Shown here: piece after piece, positions 17,291-26,429 of the stretch
How positions within the stretch are numbered: position 1 is the stretch's first letter
Layout: each line of letters opens with the position of its first letter
NCBI RefSeq assembly: GCF_001895045.1
Contig: NZ_BDAM01000004.1
Span: 1 to 61,758, forward strand
DNA length: 61,758 nt
Reading direction: 5' to 3'
From: Rhodococcus coprophilus NBRC 100603
Lineage (GTDB): Bacteria > Actinomycetota > Actinomycetes > Mycobacteriales > Mycobacteriaceae
Made by a program: the position numbers and the translations under genes
The notes under the pieces: model-generated
The model's input: the letters and a program-made list of their open reading frames with translations, nothing else
What the model was told of the DNA's origin: nothing
Databases searched by the model: none

Positions 17291-19224
17291 TGGACCGTTC
17301 CGCGCGTTACGGCCCGTATCACGGGGGCGACCCACTCGCACCTCCCGTGGATCTGCGCGACGCGCTCGCGACCATCGGCGACGACGTCCTGGCCGGGTCG
17401 TCGCCGCAACGAGCGCTGCGCGAACTGCTGCGTCGTGGCAGCGACGGCATGCGCGGGCTGGACGAACTCGCGGCAGAGGCCAATCGGCGCAGGAAGGAAC
17501 TTCTCGACCGCACCAATCTCGACGGCACGCTGAGGCAGGTGCGCGAACTGCTCGACAAGGCGGTGCTCGAGGAACGCAAGGAACTCGCGCGGGCCCTCGA
17601 CGACGACGCGCGGTTCGCCGAGATGCGCATGGAAGAACTCCCGGCATCGCCGGCGCAGGCCGTCCAGGAACTCGCCGATTACGACTGGCGGAGCGAGCAG
17701 GCACGGGAGAACTACGAGAAGATCCGCGATCTGCTCGGGCGGGAAATGCTCGACCAGCGGTTCGCCGGCATGAAGCAGGCACTCGAAGGCGCCACGGAAG
17801 AAGACCGGCAGCGCATCTCAGAGATGCTCGAAGATCTCAACGACCTGCTCGACAAGCACGCCCGAGGGGAGGACACCCCCGAGGATTTCGAACAGTTCAT
17901 GGCCGAGCACGGAGAGTTCTTCCCCGACGACCCGCAGGACGTCGAAGAGTTGCTCGACTCACTGGCGCAACGCGCGGCGGCGGCGCAGCGACTGCGCAAC
18001 TCGCTCACTCCGGAACAACGCGAAGAACTCGACGCGCTCGCGCAGCAGGCGTTCGGTTCACCCGCCCTGACCGACCAACTCGATCGGCTCGACGGGCATC
18101 TGCGCGCCGCGCGTCCGGGTGAGGACTGGAACGGGTCCGCCCGCGCCCGGGGCGACGAACCCATGGGACTGGGCGACGCCACCTCCGCGCTCCAGGAGGT
18201 CGCGGAACTGGATCAGCTGGCCGAGCAGTTGTCGCAGCAGTACGCGGGGGCGTCGCTCGACGACATCGATCTCGACGAACTCGAACGGCATCTCGGCCCG
18301 CAGGCTGTCGCCGACGCCCACACGCTCGCCGCGCTGGAGAAGGAACTCCAGCGACAGGGATTCTTCGATCGTGGAGCGGACGGACAATGGCGGCTCTCGC
18401 CCAAGGCGATGCGTCAGCTCGGGCAGACAGCGCTGCGGGACGTGATGGACCGGATCTCCTCCCGCACCGGGCAACGCGAATCGCGGCGGGCCGGTGCGAT
18501 GGGTGAGCCCACCGGTGCGACGAAGGCGTGGGAGTTCGGCGACACCGAGCCGTGGGATGTCGTGCGCACCCTCACCAACGCGACTCTCCGCAGTCCTGGC
18601 GTGCCGGTCCGGATGTCGGTGAGCGACGTCGAGGTGGTCGACACCGAGCAGCGGGCGCAGGCCGTGGTCGCGTTGCTCGTCGACACGTCCTTCTCGATGG
18701 TCATGGACGGCCGCTGGGTACCGATGAAGCGCACCGCGCTCGCACTGAATCATCTCGTGTCGACGCGCTTCCGGGGCGACGCTCTGCAACTGATCGCATT
18801 CGGCCGGCACGCGCGGGTGGTCACGGCCCCGGAGCTGGCAGGCCTCGACGGCGTGTACGAGCAGGGCACCAACCTGCACCACGCGTTCATGCTCGCCGGC
18901 CGCCATCTGCGTCGTCATCCGAACGCACAACCCGTCGTCCTGGTGGTGACCGACGGCGAGCCCACCGCTCACCTCGAACCCGAAGGGTATGCGGCGTTCG
19001 ACTATCCGCCGAGTGCGCGCACGCTCGGCCTGACGGTGCGCGAACTCGATCACCTCGCCAAGATCGGTGCCCAGGTGACGATCTTCCGGCTCGGTGACGA
19101 TCCGGGACTCGCCCGGATCGTCGACCGCATGGCACGCCGGGTGGGTGGGAGGGTCGTCGCACCCGACCTCGACGGTCTCGGTGCCGCGGTCGTCGGCGAC
19201 TACGTGCGGATGCGCCGCCGCTGA
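17290..19224 (+). CDS. VWA-domain protein, partner of the MoxR-type ATPase
   Basis: A 644-residue protein. The first 440 residues are highly charged and helical (many Glu, Arg and Gln, as in LLDKAVLEERKELARALDDD), probably coiled-coil. The C-terminal 190 residues are a von Willebrand A domain with the MIDAS motif DTSFS (D465 to S469) in VVALLVDTSFSMVMDGRW, a Thr in YEQGTNLHHAF and the Asp in VVTDGEPTAH. Its start codon overlaps the ATPase stop codon, so the two are translationally coupled. It corresponds to Rv0959. No signal peptide is visible, so it acts in the cytoplasm. Confidence 0.87.
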   Translation: MDRSARYGPYHGGDPLAPPVDLRDALATIGDDVLAGSSPQRALRELLRRGSDGMRGLDELAAEANRRRKELLDRTNLDGTLRQVRELLDKAVLEERKELARALDDDARFAEMRMEELPASPAQAVQELADYDWRSEQARENYEKIRDLLGREMLDQRFAGMKQALEGATEEDRQRISEMLEDLNDLLDKHARGEDTPEDFEQFMAEHGEFFPDDPQDVEELLDSLAQRAAAAQRLRNSLTPEQREELDALAQQAFGSPALTDQLDRLDGHLRAARPGEDWNGSARARGDEPMGLGDATSALQEVAELDQLAEQLSQQYAGASLDDIDLDELERHLGPQAVADAHTLAALEKELQRQGFFDRGADGQWRLSPKAMRQLGQTALRDVMDRISSRTGQRESRRAGAMGEPTGATKAWEFGDTEPWDVVRTLTNATLRSPGVPVRMSVSDVEVVDTEQRAQAVVALLVDTSFSMVMDGRWVPMKRTALALNHLVSTRFRGDALQLIAFGRHARVVTAPELAGLDGVYEQGTNLHHAFMLAGRHLRRHPNAQPVVLVVTDGEPTAHLEPEGYAAFDYPPSARTLGLTVRELDHLAKIGAQVTIFRLGDDPGLARIVDRMARRVGGRVVAPDLDGLGAAVVGDYVRMRRR

Positions 19225-19237
19225 CGGGCTCGGCGAG

Positions 19238-20401
19238 TCAGGTGCGCAGCGCCCGCCACGTCGAGGTGGCCGCGGCGGACAGCAGTACGGCGGTCACCCA
19301 GAACACCGACGCGACTCCCGCAACTCCGGCGACTCCTCCCGCCGCGACGGGGATCAGCACCTGGCCGAGGCGATTTCCGGTGAGGCGGACCGCCAGCGCC
19401 GACGCCCGGTCGGACGGGGCCACCAGTTCGACGACCCACGTCATCGTCAGCGGCTGCCCGACACCCCAGAACGCGCCGCACACGGCGAGCAGCGCTGCGA
19501 TGAGCCAGGGATTCGGCAGGAACGGGATGAGCGCGACCGGCACGATGGTGCCGGCGGTAGCGGAGATGAGCAGGCGGCGCCTGCCGACGTGCCGCAGCGC
19601 CCACGGCAGCAGTGCGCGGGACAGGATCGAGGTGAGCGTCCTCGCCGTCAGCAGCGCCGATACGAGGAGCACACCGAACCCGAACTGCTCTCCCAGCAGG
19701 GGGAGGTACACCACGACGAGGTCGACGGACGCCAGCACGATCAGGCTCGACAGCATCGCCGGTTTCATGCCCCGGGTGGCCAGCATCGATCGCACCGATT
19801 GGGGCGCCCCGTCGTCGGCGGTGCGTCCCGAACCGGGCGGCTCCCGAAGTCCCAGCACGAACGGCAATGCGACCGCCGAGATCACCGTCATCGCGAGCAG
19901 CGCGCCCGTGGTCTCGACGTTGCCGTCGTCCGCGCTGTGGTTGGCGGCGATGATCCCGGCTATGGGTACGCCCACGGCCTGACCGACCGACACTCCGAGT
20001 GTGATGCCGGCAAATCCTCGGTCCAGGCGGTCGGGCGGCGAGAGGATCGAGACGAATGCCTGACCGGACACCGTGACCAGCAGTTGCCCCAGACCGAGCA
20101 CGACGTTGCCGGCGGCGAGGACCACCAGACCCGAACTCGCCGCGATGAGCCCCACACCGAGCGTGGACACCACGACGCCGCTGCGCAGGATCATCGCGGC
20201 GTGACCGCGATCCACGGATCGGCCCATCCGGACTGCCGCGACCAGCGGCACGATCGCGTACAGGGCGGTGACGAGGCCGATGGTCGCGGCGTCGCCTCCG
20301 AGCGCGAGGATTCGATAGGAGACCAGCACGCGCACGGACTGGAACGCGGCGTGCAGCAGGGCTGTGGCGGTGCACAGGTACAGCAACCAGTGCCGCGGCA
20401 C
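19238..20401 (-). CDS. MFS transporter
   Basis: A 387-residue protein with about 11-12 hydrophobic segments and the MFS loop signature (VRMGRSVDRGHAAM between TM2 and TM3; LPWALRHVGRRRLLI mid-protein). The substrate is unknown. The start is uncertain: GTG 20401 gives VPRHWLLYLCTATALLHAAF, and a CTG further upstream is in frame but overlaps the preceding lipoprotein gene. The 13-bp gap to the VWA gene means the two are convergent and tightly packed. Confidence 0.82.
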   Translation of the reverse strand: MPRHWLLYLCTATALLHAAFQSVRVLVSYRILALGGDAATIGLVTALYAIVPLVAAVRMGRSVDRGHAAMILRSGVVVSTLGVGLIAASSGLVVLAAGNVVLGLGQLLVTVSGQAFVSILSPPDRLDRGFAGITLGVSVGQAVGVPIAGIIAANHSADDGNVETTGALLAMTVISAVALPFVLGLREPPGSGRTADDGAPQSVRSMLATRGMKPAMLSSLIVLASVDLVVVYLPLLGEQFGFGVLLVSALLTARTLTSILSRALLPWALRHVGRRRLLISATAGTIVPVALIPFLPNPWLIAALLAVCGAFWGVGQPLTMTWVVELVAPSDRASALAVRLTGNRLGQVLIPVAAGGVAGVAGVASVFWVTAVLLSAAATSTWRALRT

Positions 20402-20448
20402 ACCGGTCTGCGGTGCGGGGAACGACGCGTCGCCGCCGGACGGGGTGG

Positions 20449-20850
20449 TCAGTGCGGCTCACCCGCCGTGACGATCCGCTCGCCGAGCGGTTGCTGCAGC
20501 GGAACCTCGAGTGTTCCGGTCACCGCGATCATGATGCACATTTTGTCCTGCGCCTCGGGCAGCGTGCCCCCGAGCACCGTGACACCCACGGCGTCGGCGG
20601 TCTCGGTGACGACGGCGTCGACGCCGAAGCATTCCGGCGTTCCCGTCTCGAAGTGCAGCGCAATCCGGTTGTCGCCGGCTCGCGACCACCCCTGGATCTC
20701 GATGGGATGTGCGTCGACGAGGTCGGTCCGCGCACCGAATTCCGTTGCTCCTTGCGGCGCAGGCGTTTCCGGAAGTGGGTCGATGTCATGGCTGTTCGAG
20801 CCGCATGCGGCGGCGAGAACGCTGCAAACGAGCAGGACGATCAGGCGCAT
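20449..20850 (-). CDS. Small secreted lipoprotein
   Basis: A 133-residue protein with a type II signal peptide: MRLIVLLVCSVLAAAC carries the lipobox LAAAC with the acylated Cys at residue 16. The mature part has a Pro-rich linker then a compact domain (IEIQGWSRAGDNRIALHFET) with Cys residues in PECFGVD and KMCIMIA that may form a disulfide. The family was not recognised. A TAAGGT hexamer lies 6 nt before the ATG with no Shine-Dalgarno, so translation is probably leaderless. It is followed by the MFS gene after 47 bp on the same strand. Confidence 0.75.
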   Translation of the reverse strand: MRLIVLLVCSVLAAACGSNSHDIDPLPETPAPQGATEFGARTDLVDAHPIEIQGWSRAGDNRIALHFETGTPECFGVDAVVTETADAVGVTVLGGTLPEAQDKMCIMIAVTGTLEVPLQQPLGERIVTAGEPH

Positions 20851-20856
20851 GCGGTC

Positions 20857-20862
20857 ACCTTA
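20857..20862 (-). promoter_or_regulatory. -10 hexamer for leaderless lipoprotein gene
   Basis: TAAGGT (read on the minus strand) ends 6 nt before the ATG at 20850, matching TANNNT leaderless geometry. Confidence 0.45.
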
Positions 20863-20895
20863 GGCCCGCACCCGGCACGAGAGGTTCGGCGGCTC

Positions 20896-21864
20896 TCACG
20901 TCAGCAGGGTGGCGATGATGCCGATGGCGGGGATCGAGGCGAGGGTGGTGACGAGGGCGGAGTCCCGCGAGAGAACCATGCCGCGTCCGTACGCACTCGC
21001 GTAGACGAAGACGTTCTGGGCGGTAGGCAGGGCAGCAACGACGACGACGGCGAACAACGCGTGCCCGTCGAGGCCGAGCAGGTATCGGCCCATCGCGTAG
21101 GCGAGAAGTGGTTGCACGACGATTTTCAGCACCGAGGCCAGGGCGACGTCCCGCCGGGGGCTCGTGCCTTTCTCGAGCACTCGCACGCCCTGTAGCGACA
21201 GCCCGAACGCGAGCAGCGCCCCGGGCACGGAGGCTCCGCCGAGCAGGTGAAACGGTTGGAGGATCGCCGGGGGTACCGTCCATCCGCTTACCGCGACCGC
21301 GAGCCCGGCGGCGCCCGCGAGCACGATCGGGTTCTTGAACGGTGCCGTGAGGGTGTCGAGCCGGGATGCGCCCGCGCGCATGGTCGACAGGTCGAGCATC
21401 GTCAGGGCGATAGGGGAAAGCACCACGATCTGGAACAGCAGGAGCGGCGCGACGAACGAGGCGTCGCCGAGAACGAACACCGCGATCGGGATTCCGAGGT
21501 TCGCGGAATTGACGTACCCGGCAGACAGTGCGCCGATGGTCAGTTCGGGAACGGAACGTTTCAGCCACAACGCTGCTATGACGAAATATGCGATCGCGAC
21601 GGCGAATGCGGTGGCGGCGGCGACATAGAGGTTCGGCGAGAATATGACCGCGAGATCGGAGGTGGCGAGCGCGTCGAACAGCAGTGCCGGTGTGGCGACG
21701 AAGAACACCAGACGGCTGAGCACGGTTTGTGCCTCGCTGCCGAGAGTCCCGCGGCGTCCCAGCACGAATCCGATCGCGATGATCACGAAGATGACGGTGA
21801 ACCCCGCGACCACGCCCGACACCGAATTCACCCACTCGTACGAAGCTCCACCGGGCCGTTTCAC
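20896..21864 (-). CDS. AEC-family transporter (auxin efflux carrier-like)
   Basis: A 322-residue protein of about ten membrane segments with the AEC layout: an N-terminal block of five helices (VVAGFTVIFVIIAIGFVLG, LVFFVATPALLFDAL), the conserved GYVNSANLGIPIAVFVLGD, and a C-terminal block with VVVVAALPTAQNVFVYA. Family members move malate, malonate or related small organic anions; the substrate here is unknown. The start is GTG 21864; a second GTG 12 codons later is possible. A 15-bp palindrome sits just upstream over the likely promoter. Confidence 0.85.
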   Translation of the reverse strand: MKRPGGASYEWVNSVSGVVAGFTVIFVIIAIGFVLGRRGTLGSEAQTVLSRLVFFVATPALLFDALATSDLAVIFSPNLYVAAATAFAVAIAYFVIAALWLKRSVPELTIGALSAGYVNSANLGIPIAVFVLGDASFVAPLLLFQIVVLSPIALTMLDLSTMRAGASRLDTLTAPFKNPIVLAGAAGLAVAVSGWTVPPAILQPFHLLGGASVPGALLAFGLSLQGVRVLEKGTSPRRDVALASVLKIVVQPLLAYAMGRYLLGLDGHALFAVVVVAALPTAQNVFVYASAYGRGMVLSRDSALVTTLASIPAIGIIATLLT

Positions 21865-21878
21865 GCCCGGCGAAAAAG

Positions 21879-21893
21879 GTTACCACCGGTAAC
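21879..21893. promoter_or_regulatory. Palindromic operator before the AEC transporter gene
   Basis: GTTACC-ACC-GGTAAC is a perfect 6-bp inverted repeat 14 bp upstream of the GTG start. It overlaps a TAACCT hexamer (minus strand) that could be a -10. The cognate regulator is not known. Confidence 0.45.
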
Positions 21894-22307
21894 GGATTGG
21901 CCTCGGACCCGTGCGGAAACGGCAAGGGAACCCGGAGAATCGTTCACGCTTCGCCGCCGGCGGCGGGTGCGATCCCGCCGCCGGCGGGGCGTCCCCGACA
22001 GCCTGTCCCGAAGGACAGCAGGCGGGGTGAATGCCCCCGTGATCACGCGGGAGGGCTCGGTGGTCGGTGGGGACTTGTGAGCCGTCACGCTGTGCAGGGG
22101 CATTCCGCCGAAACGAATTCCCTGTCCTCCCCGGCAGTGCAATTCGTTTCAGCGAACAAAAACCTATCCGGAAATCGGAATGAATGCCAACCGAAAGTGC
22201 CCAATTTTGGGGTTTTTGGCAGCGCGTTGACCAGCCGGCGATGATTATGCCCAGTTTGCCCGATTTTGCGCCGGGCGGAAATGGCCGACGCGCAGAGGGG
22301 CACAGAC
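21894..22307. other. Intergenic region with strong hairpins, no gene seen
   Basis: About 410 bp without a convincing gene. Contents: a perfect 14-bp GC-only stem-loop at 21954-21987 (loop TGCGAT); a 6-bp stem CTGTCC/GGACAG at 22003-22018; an AAACGAATT/AATTCGTTT inverted repeat (22111-22119, 22141-22149); and an AT-richer tract to 22260. The codon bias of the short frames here is unlike genes nearby. Confidence 0.4.
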
Positions 22308-22347
22308 GGCTGCCGCCCCTTCCGCGGATGCGGAAGGGGCGGCAGCC
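22308..22347 (-). terminator. rpsR: rpsR terminator hairpin
   Basis: An 18-bp perfect stem (22308-22325 with 22330-22347; GGCTGCCGCCCC outermost) with a GGAT loop, starting 20 bp after the rpsR stop. No T-run, as usual for this group. Confidence 0.8.
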
Positions 22348-22367
22348 TTCGATCTTCGGCGCTGGGC

Positions 22368-22625
22368 CTACTTGCTGCTGATGTAGGGCAGGAGAGCCAT
22401 CTCGCGCGCGTTCTTCACCGCGATGGCGACCTGACGCTGCTGCTGCGGGGTCAGCCCGGTGACGCGACGGCTGCGGATCTTGCCACGGTCGGAGATGAAC
22501 GTGCGGAGCAGGTTCACATCCTTGTAGTCGACGTAATCGATCTTTGCCGCGAAGAGGGGATTCTTCTTGGGCTTGCGTCCCTCTACGGCACGCGACTTCT
22601 TGGACGGTCCTCGCTTGACTGCCAT
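22368..22625 (-). CDS. rpsR: 30S ribosomal protein S18, cysteine-free paralogue
   Basis: An 85-residue S18: [33 protein letters not shown] and [12 protein letters not shown] match the family. The N-terminal zinc-binding CxxC of the C+ form is replaced ([15 protein letters not shown]) and there is no cysteine at all, so it is the zinc-independent type. In mycobacteria such paralogues sit in Zur-controlled clusters with L28, L33 and S14 copies. Here it is a lone gene upstream of mprA on the opposite strand, with no evident Zur box. Whether a zinc-type S18 exists elsewhere cannot be seen. Confidence 0.93.
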   Translation of the reverse strand: MAVKRGPSKKSRAVEGRKPKKNPLFAAKIDYVDYKDVNLLRTFISDRGKIRSRRVTGLTPQQQRQVAIAVKNAREMALLPYISSK

Positions 22626-22821
22626 ATCTCGCTCCTCACCAGCTCGACTTTGTGGACGCCGGATATTTCCCCGCGGTGGGCGACTTCACGTACACCCTCG
22701 TGAGAGCCCGAACTTCCGCAGTGGCCGCGCGGGCGGCCGTCCGCAGCGTCTCGATTGAGCAATCTTACCGGACGGCCGGCACAGCTCGGACCGCAGGACG
22801 ACCGAGGCGGTACGGCACGCC

Positions 22822-22837
22822 CTCAGTCAATTCTCAG
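22822..22837 (+). promoter_or_regulatory. MprA-box-like direct repeat before mprA
   Basis: CTCAG occurs at 22822 and 22833, 11 bp apart (one helical turn), 24-39 bp before the mprA ATG. Loosely conserved tandem repeats of this type are the known MprA operator, so autoregulation is likely. Confidence 0.55.
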
Positions 22838-22860
22838 CGGGTCGGGCCACACTGAGAACC

Positions 22861-23550
22861 ATGCGCATCTTGGTGGTCGACGACGACCGGGCAGTGCGGG
22901 AATCGCTGCGCCGCTCCCTCAGCTTCAACGGATACACCGTCGACCTCGCGTCCGACGGGCAGGAAGCCCTCGAGCACGTCGTGGCGTCCAGGCCCGACGC
23001 CATGGTGCTCGACGTCATGATGCCCCGCGTCGACGGCCTGGAGGTCTGCCGTCGTCTGCGCAGTACCGGCGACGACCTGCCGATCCTCGTGCTGACCGCC
23101 CGTGACTCGGTATCCGAACGTGTCGCCGGTCTCGACGCCGGAGCTGACGACTACCTTCCCAAACCGTTCGCACTCGAGGAACTGCTGGCACGTCTGCGGG
23201 CACTGCTGCGCCGCGCCACCCCGGACCCCGATGCGTCGGCGGAGGAGACGCTCAGGTTCGAGGACCTCACTCTCAACCCGGCCACGCGGGAAGTCACCCG
23301 GGGTGACCGCCGGATCAGTCTGACTCGCACGGAGTTCGCACTCATGGAAATGCTGATGGCGAACCCGCGGCGAGTGCTGTCCCGCAGCCGGATTCTCGAG
23401 GAAGTGTGGGGATACGACTTCCCCACCTCGGGAAACGCCCTCGAGGTGTACGTCGGGTACCTCCGGCGCAAGACCGAGGCCGGGGGTGAGTCCCGCCTCA
23501 TCCACACCGTGCGCGGCGTGGGGTACGTGCTGCGCGAGACGGCACCGTGA
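22861..23550 (+). CDS. mprA: Response regulator MprA (OmpR/PhoB family)
   Basis: A 229-residue regulator: a receiver domain with acidic pocket D7-D9, phospho-acceptor Asp51 in MVLDVMMP, Thr in VLTARD and Lys in [10 protein letters not shown]. The C-terminal winged helix has [18 protein letters not shown] and [10 protein letters not shown]. It is identified as MprA from gene order (mprA-mprB-pepD-moaB2), as in mycobacteria, where it controls envelope stress, sigE/sigB and pepD. Its stop overlaps the mprB start by 4 bp. Confidence 0.92.
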   Translation: MRILVVDDDRAVRESLRRSLSFNGYTVDLASDGQEALEHVVASRPDAMVLDVMMPRVDGLEVCRRLRSTGDDLPILVLTARDSVSERVAGLDAGADDYLPKPFALEELLARLRALLRRATPDPDASAEETLRFEDLTLNPATREVTRGDRRISLTRTEFALMEMLMANPRRVLSRSRILEEVWGYDFPTSGNALEVYVGYLRRKTEAGGESRLIHTVRGVGYVLRETAP

Positions 23551-24959
23551 GCTCGAAGATGCGGCCGCCCATGCTGCTGACGCGGTCGGTTCCACTGCGC
23601 ACCCGAGTCACCCTGCTCGCGGCCGGTGCCGTCGCCCTCGCCGTGGCGGTCACCTCGATCGCCGCGTATGCCGTCGTGGCCCGCGCGCTGTACTCCGACG
23701 TCGATCAGCAACTTCGTGCCCGCGCGGAGGCGCTGGTCGAGTCCAGCACGCTCATCACCTACGACCCCCGATACATCGGTGGCGCCCAGCTCTACAGCTC
23801 CGACATCAGCGTCGCCCTGATCTACAGCGACCTCAGCCGGTACGTGCCGCCCGGGTCGTCGGTTCCCATCGGTGAGCCGGAGGTGGCCGTCGCGGAGGGT
23901 GAGCGCGCTTCGTCGCTGCGGACGATCGACCAGCAACGCGTGCTCGCCCAGCGCATGCCCGACGGAAGCACGATCGTCATCGCACAGCGATTACGGCCGA
24001 CCGTGGAAGTGCTCAACCGGATGGCGAGCGTGCTGTTCGTCGTCGGCGGGTGCGGGGTCGTACTGGCCGCGGCGGTGGGGGCAACCGTCGGGCGGACGGG
24101 ACTGAGACCTGTCGCGCGGCTGACTGCCGCCGCCGAGCGGGTCGCCCGCACCGACGACCTGCGACCGATCCGGGTGAGCGGCCACGACGAGCTGGCCAGA
24201 CTCACCGAGAGTTTCAACATGATGCTGCGCGCCCTCGCCGAGTCGCGAGAACGGCAGAGCAGGCTCGTCGCGGACGCCGGCCACGAACTCAAAACCCCGC
24301 TGACCTCGTTGCGGACCAACATGGAACTGCTCATCGCGGCCAGCAGACCCGGCGCGCCCAGCCTGCCCGCCGAGGACATGGCCGAGCTCCGGGAAGATGT
24401 CGTCGGACAGATCGAAGAACTCTCCACGCTGGTCGGCGACCTGGTGGACCTTGCGCGCGAGGACGCGCCCGAGGCGGTGTTCGAGGCCGTCGACATCGCG
24501 GAAGTCGTCGACCGCAGTCTCGAGCGGGCACGACGACGGCGGACCGACGTCGTCTTCACCGCGACCACCGAGCCCTGGTACGTCTTCAGCGATCACGCGG
24601 CGCTCACCCGAGCAATGGTCAACGTCCTCGACAACGCTGCGAAATGGAGTCCTGCGGGAGCAGAGGTCTTCGTACGGATGCGGCAGATCGGTCCCGGCCT
24701 GATGGAAATCACGGTCGACGACGCGGGCCCGGGCATCCCCGAGGAGGAACGCGAACTCGTATTCGAGCGGTTCTACCGCGCTACCAGCGCCCGGTCGATG
24801 CCGGGCTCAGGACTGGGCCTGGCCATCGTCCGGCAGATCGTCATGAAACACGGTGGCACGATCGCCGTCGATCGATCCGAGCGCGGCGGCGCACTCATCC
24901 GCATCGTGCTCCCGGGGACCCCTGACCTCGGCGACGACACCGTCGCGGACCGCACGTAG
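23547..24959 (+). CDS. mprB: Sensor histidine kinase MprB
   Basis: A 470-residue kinase: TM1 (about 22-45, [20 protein letters not shown]), an extracytoplasmic domain of about 115 residues, TM2 ([19 protein letters not shown]), a HAMP domain ([16 protein letters not shown]), then HisKA with [12 protein letters not shown] (H246). The catalytic domain has the N-box [11 protein letters not shown]1 DAGPGIP and G2 GSGLGLAIV. It phosphorylates MprA on envelope damage. It starts with GTG overlapping the mprA stop. Confidence 0.93.
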   Translation: MSSKMRPPMLLTRSVPLRTRVTLLAAGAVALAVAVTSIAAYAVVARALYSDVDQQLRARAEALVESSTLITYDPRYIGGAQLYSSDISVALIYSDLSRYVPPGSSVPIGEPEVAVAEGERASSLRTIDQQRVLAQRMPDGSTIVIAQRLRPTVEVLNRMASVLFVVGGCGVVLAAAVGATVGRTGLRPVARLTAAAERVARTDDLRPIRVSGHDELARLTESFNMMLRALAESRERQSRLVADAGHELKTPLTSLRTNMELLIAASRPGAPSLPAEDMAELREDVVGQIEELSTLVGDLVDLAREDAPEAVFEAVDIAEVVDRSLERARRRRTDVVFTATTEPWYVFSDHAALTRAMVNVLDNAAKWSPAGAEVFVRMRQIGPGLMEITVDDAGPGIPEEERELVFERFYRATSARSMPGSGLGLAIVRQIVMKHGGTIAVDRSERGGALIRIVLPGTPDLGDDTVADRT

Positions 24960-24988
24960 CGGACCAGGTGGACACATCGGACCGACAG

Positions 24989-25042
24989 GATTCTCGGGGG
25001 CGAATCTTAAGCCGATTCTCAGACGCGCGGTCCATTCTTGAG
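24989..25042 (+). promoter_or_regulatory. Cluster of MprA-box-like repeats before pepD
   Basis: GATTCTCGG (24989), GAATCTTAAG (25002), GATTCTCAG (25014) and ATTCTTGAG (25034) are related direct repeats spaced 12-19 bp apart, within 135 bp of the pepD ATG. They resemble the CTCAG repeats before mprA, so MprA control of pepD is likely. Confidence 0.5.
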
Positions 25043-25121
25043 TGGCGGACGACGAGGTGCCATCGCGCCTCGTGCGACCGGACGCTCTTCCTCGTGCTGG
25101 ATATCGGACGAAGGCGATGAC

Positions 25122-26411
25122 ATGAACGATGACCCGACCCGCGGTGCAGGCTCGCCGCAACCCCACCCCTACGGGCAGTCGCAAGCCCATCCCTACGGGC
25201 AAGGGCAGCCGACCGGCCCGTACGGACCGACGCAGCCGGTGGGCGGCCCCGGCCAGATTCCGGGACCTTACGGTCCAGGCGAGCCGGCCGGAGGTTACCC
25301 GCAGGGTACGGCCCCGCAGCAGACCCGGACTCCCGGGCGTATGCCCGGACGGTCGGCATTGGCGGTCGGCGCGATCGCGCTCGCCCTGGTCAGCGGGGGT
25401 ATCGGTGGGGCAGTCGGTGCGTGGTCGGTCAAGGATTCCGGTGGAAATGCCCCGGTGGTGAATTCTCTGGATGCCCCCGTGAACGACAACGCGCCCGTGG
25501 CGCAGGCGCCCGAAGGAAGCGTCCAGGCGGTCGCACAGAAAGTGGTGCCGAGCGTTGTGCGCATCGAGGTGCTCGGCCGCACCGGCAGTGGGGAAGGTTC
25601 GGGCGTCGTTCTGTCGTCGGACGGGCTGATCCTCACCAACAACCACGTGGTCGAGGGCGCGGGGAGCGGGGCGCAGTTGAAGGTGTACTTCTCCGACGGC
25701 ACCTCGACTCCTGCGAGCATCGAAGGGACGGATGCCGTCTCCGATATCGCCGTGATCCGTGCCGAGGGACGCAAGGACCTCACCCCAATCGAGCTCGGCA
25801 ATTCCGACAACATCCAGGTAGGGCAGGAAGTCGTCGCGGTCGGGTCACCGCTCGGCCTGGAGAGCACGGTGACCTCCGGCATCGTCTCTGCGCTCCAGCG
25901 CCCGGTGTCGACCAGTGGTCAGACCGGGAATCAGAGTTCGGTGATCGACGCGATCCAGACCGATGCCGCGATCAACCCCGGGAACTCGGGCGGTGCGCTC
26001 GTCGACATGGACGGGCGACTCGTCGGGATCAACACCGCGATCGCCACGGCCGGGTCCCAATCGGGATCGATCGGCCTGGGATTTGCGATTCCCGTCAACC
26101 AGGCCCGGCGCATCGCCGACGAGCTGATCGATACGGGGAAGGCTCAGCACGCCGTCATCGGCGTCCAGGTGCCGTCGCAGAACAACGAGGACGGCGCTCG
26201 TGTCGCCGAGGTCGTGGCGGGTGGTCCCGCCGACCGTGCGGGAATTCCCAGCGGCGCACTCATCGTCAAGGTCGACGATCGGGTCATCACCGACGGTGAC
26301 GCCCTGATCGCGGCGATCCGTTCGCGCGCACCCGGCGAAACGGTGAAGATCACCTATCAGGATGCGAACGGAAACCAGAAGACCGTCGACGTCGAAACGA
26401 CGTCGGGGTAG
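25122..26411 (+). CDS. pepD: HtrA-like serine protease PepD
   Basis: A 429-residue protein: a cytoplasmic Pro/Gly/Tyr/Gln-rich N-terminus (PYGQ and PYGP repeats, residues 1-70), one TM (about 77-100), then a trypsin-like domain with the catalytic triad H175 (TNNHVVEG), D208 (VSDIAVIR) and S289 (GNSGGAL). A C-terminal PDZ domain contains GPADRAGIPSGALIVKVDD. It degrades or refolds damaged proteins outside the membrane under MprAB control. ATG 25122 was chosen for GAAGG upstream. moaB2 follows after 18 bp. Confidence 0.93.
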   Translation: MNDDPTRGAGSPQPHPYGQSQAHPYGQGQPTGPYGPTQPVGGPGQIPGPYGPGEPAGGYPQGTAPQQTRTPGRMPGRSALAVGAIALALVSGGIGGAVGAWSVKDSGGNAPVVNSLDAPVNDNAPVAQAPEGSVQAVAQKVVPSVVRIEVLGRTGSGEGSGVVLSSDGLILTNNHVVEGAGSGAQLKVYFSDGTSTPASIEGTDAVSDIAVIRAEGRKDLTPIELGNSDNIQVGQEVVAVGSPLGLESTVTSGIVSALQRPVSTSGQTGNQSSVIDAIQTDAAINPGNSGGALVDMDGRLVGINTAIATAGSQSGSIGLGFAIPVNQARRIADELIDTGKAQHAVIGVQVPSQNNEDGARVAEVVAGGPADRAGIPSGALIVKVDDRVITDGDALIAAIRSRAPGETVKITYQDANGNQKTVDVETTSG

Positions 26412-26429
26412 AGCGGCGAGGAGCCGAAA

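Noticed and set aside
22626-22860. Zur box or further zinc-free ribosomal protein genes beside rpsR
   Set aside because: No palindrome matching a Zur operator and no L28, L33 or S14 frames in the gap.
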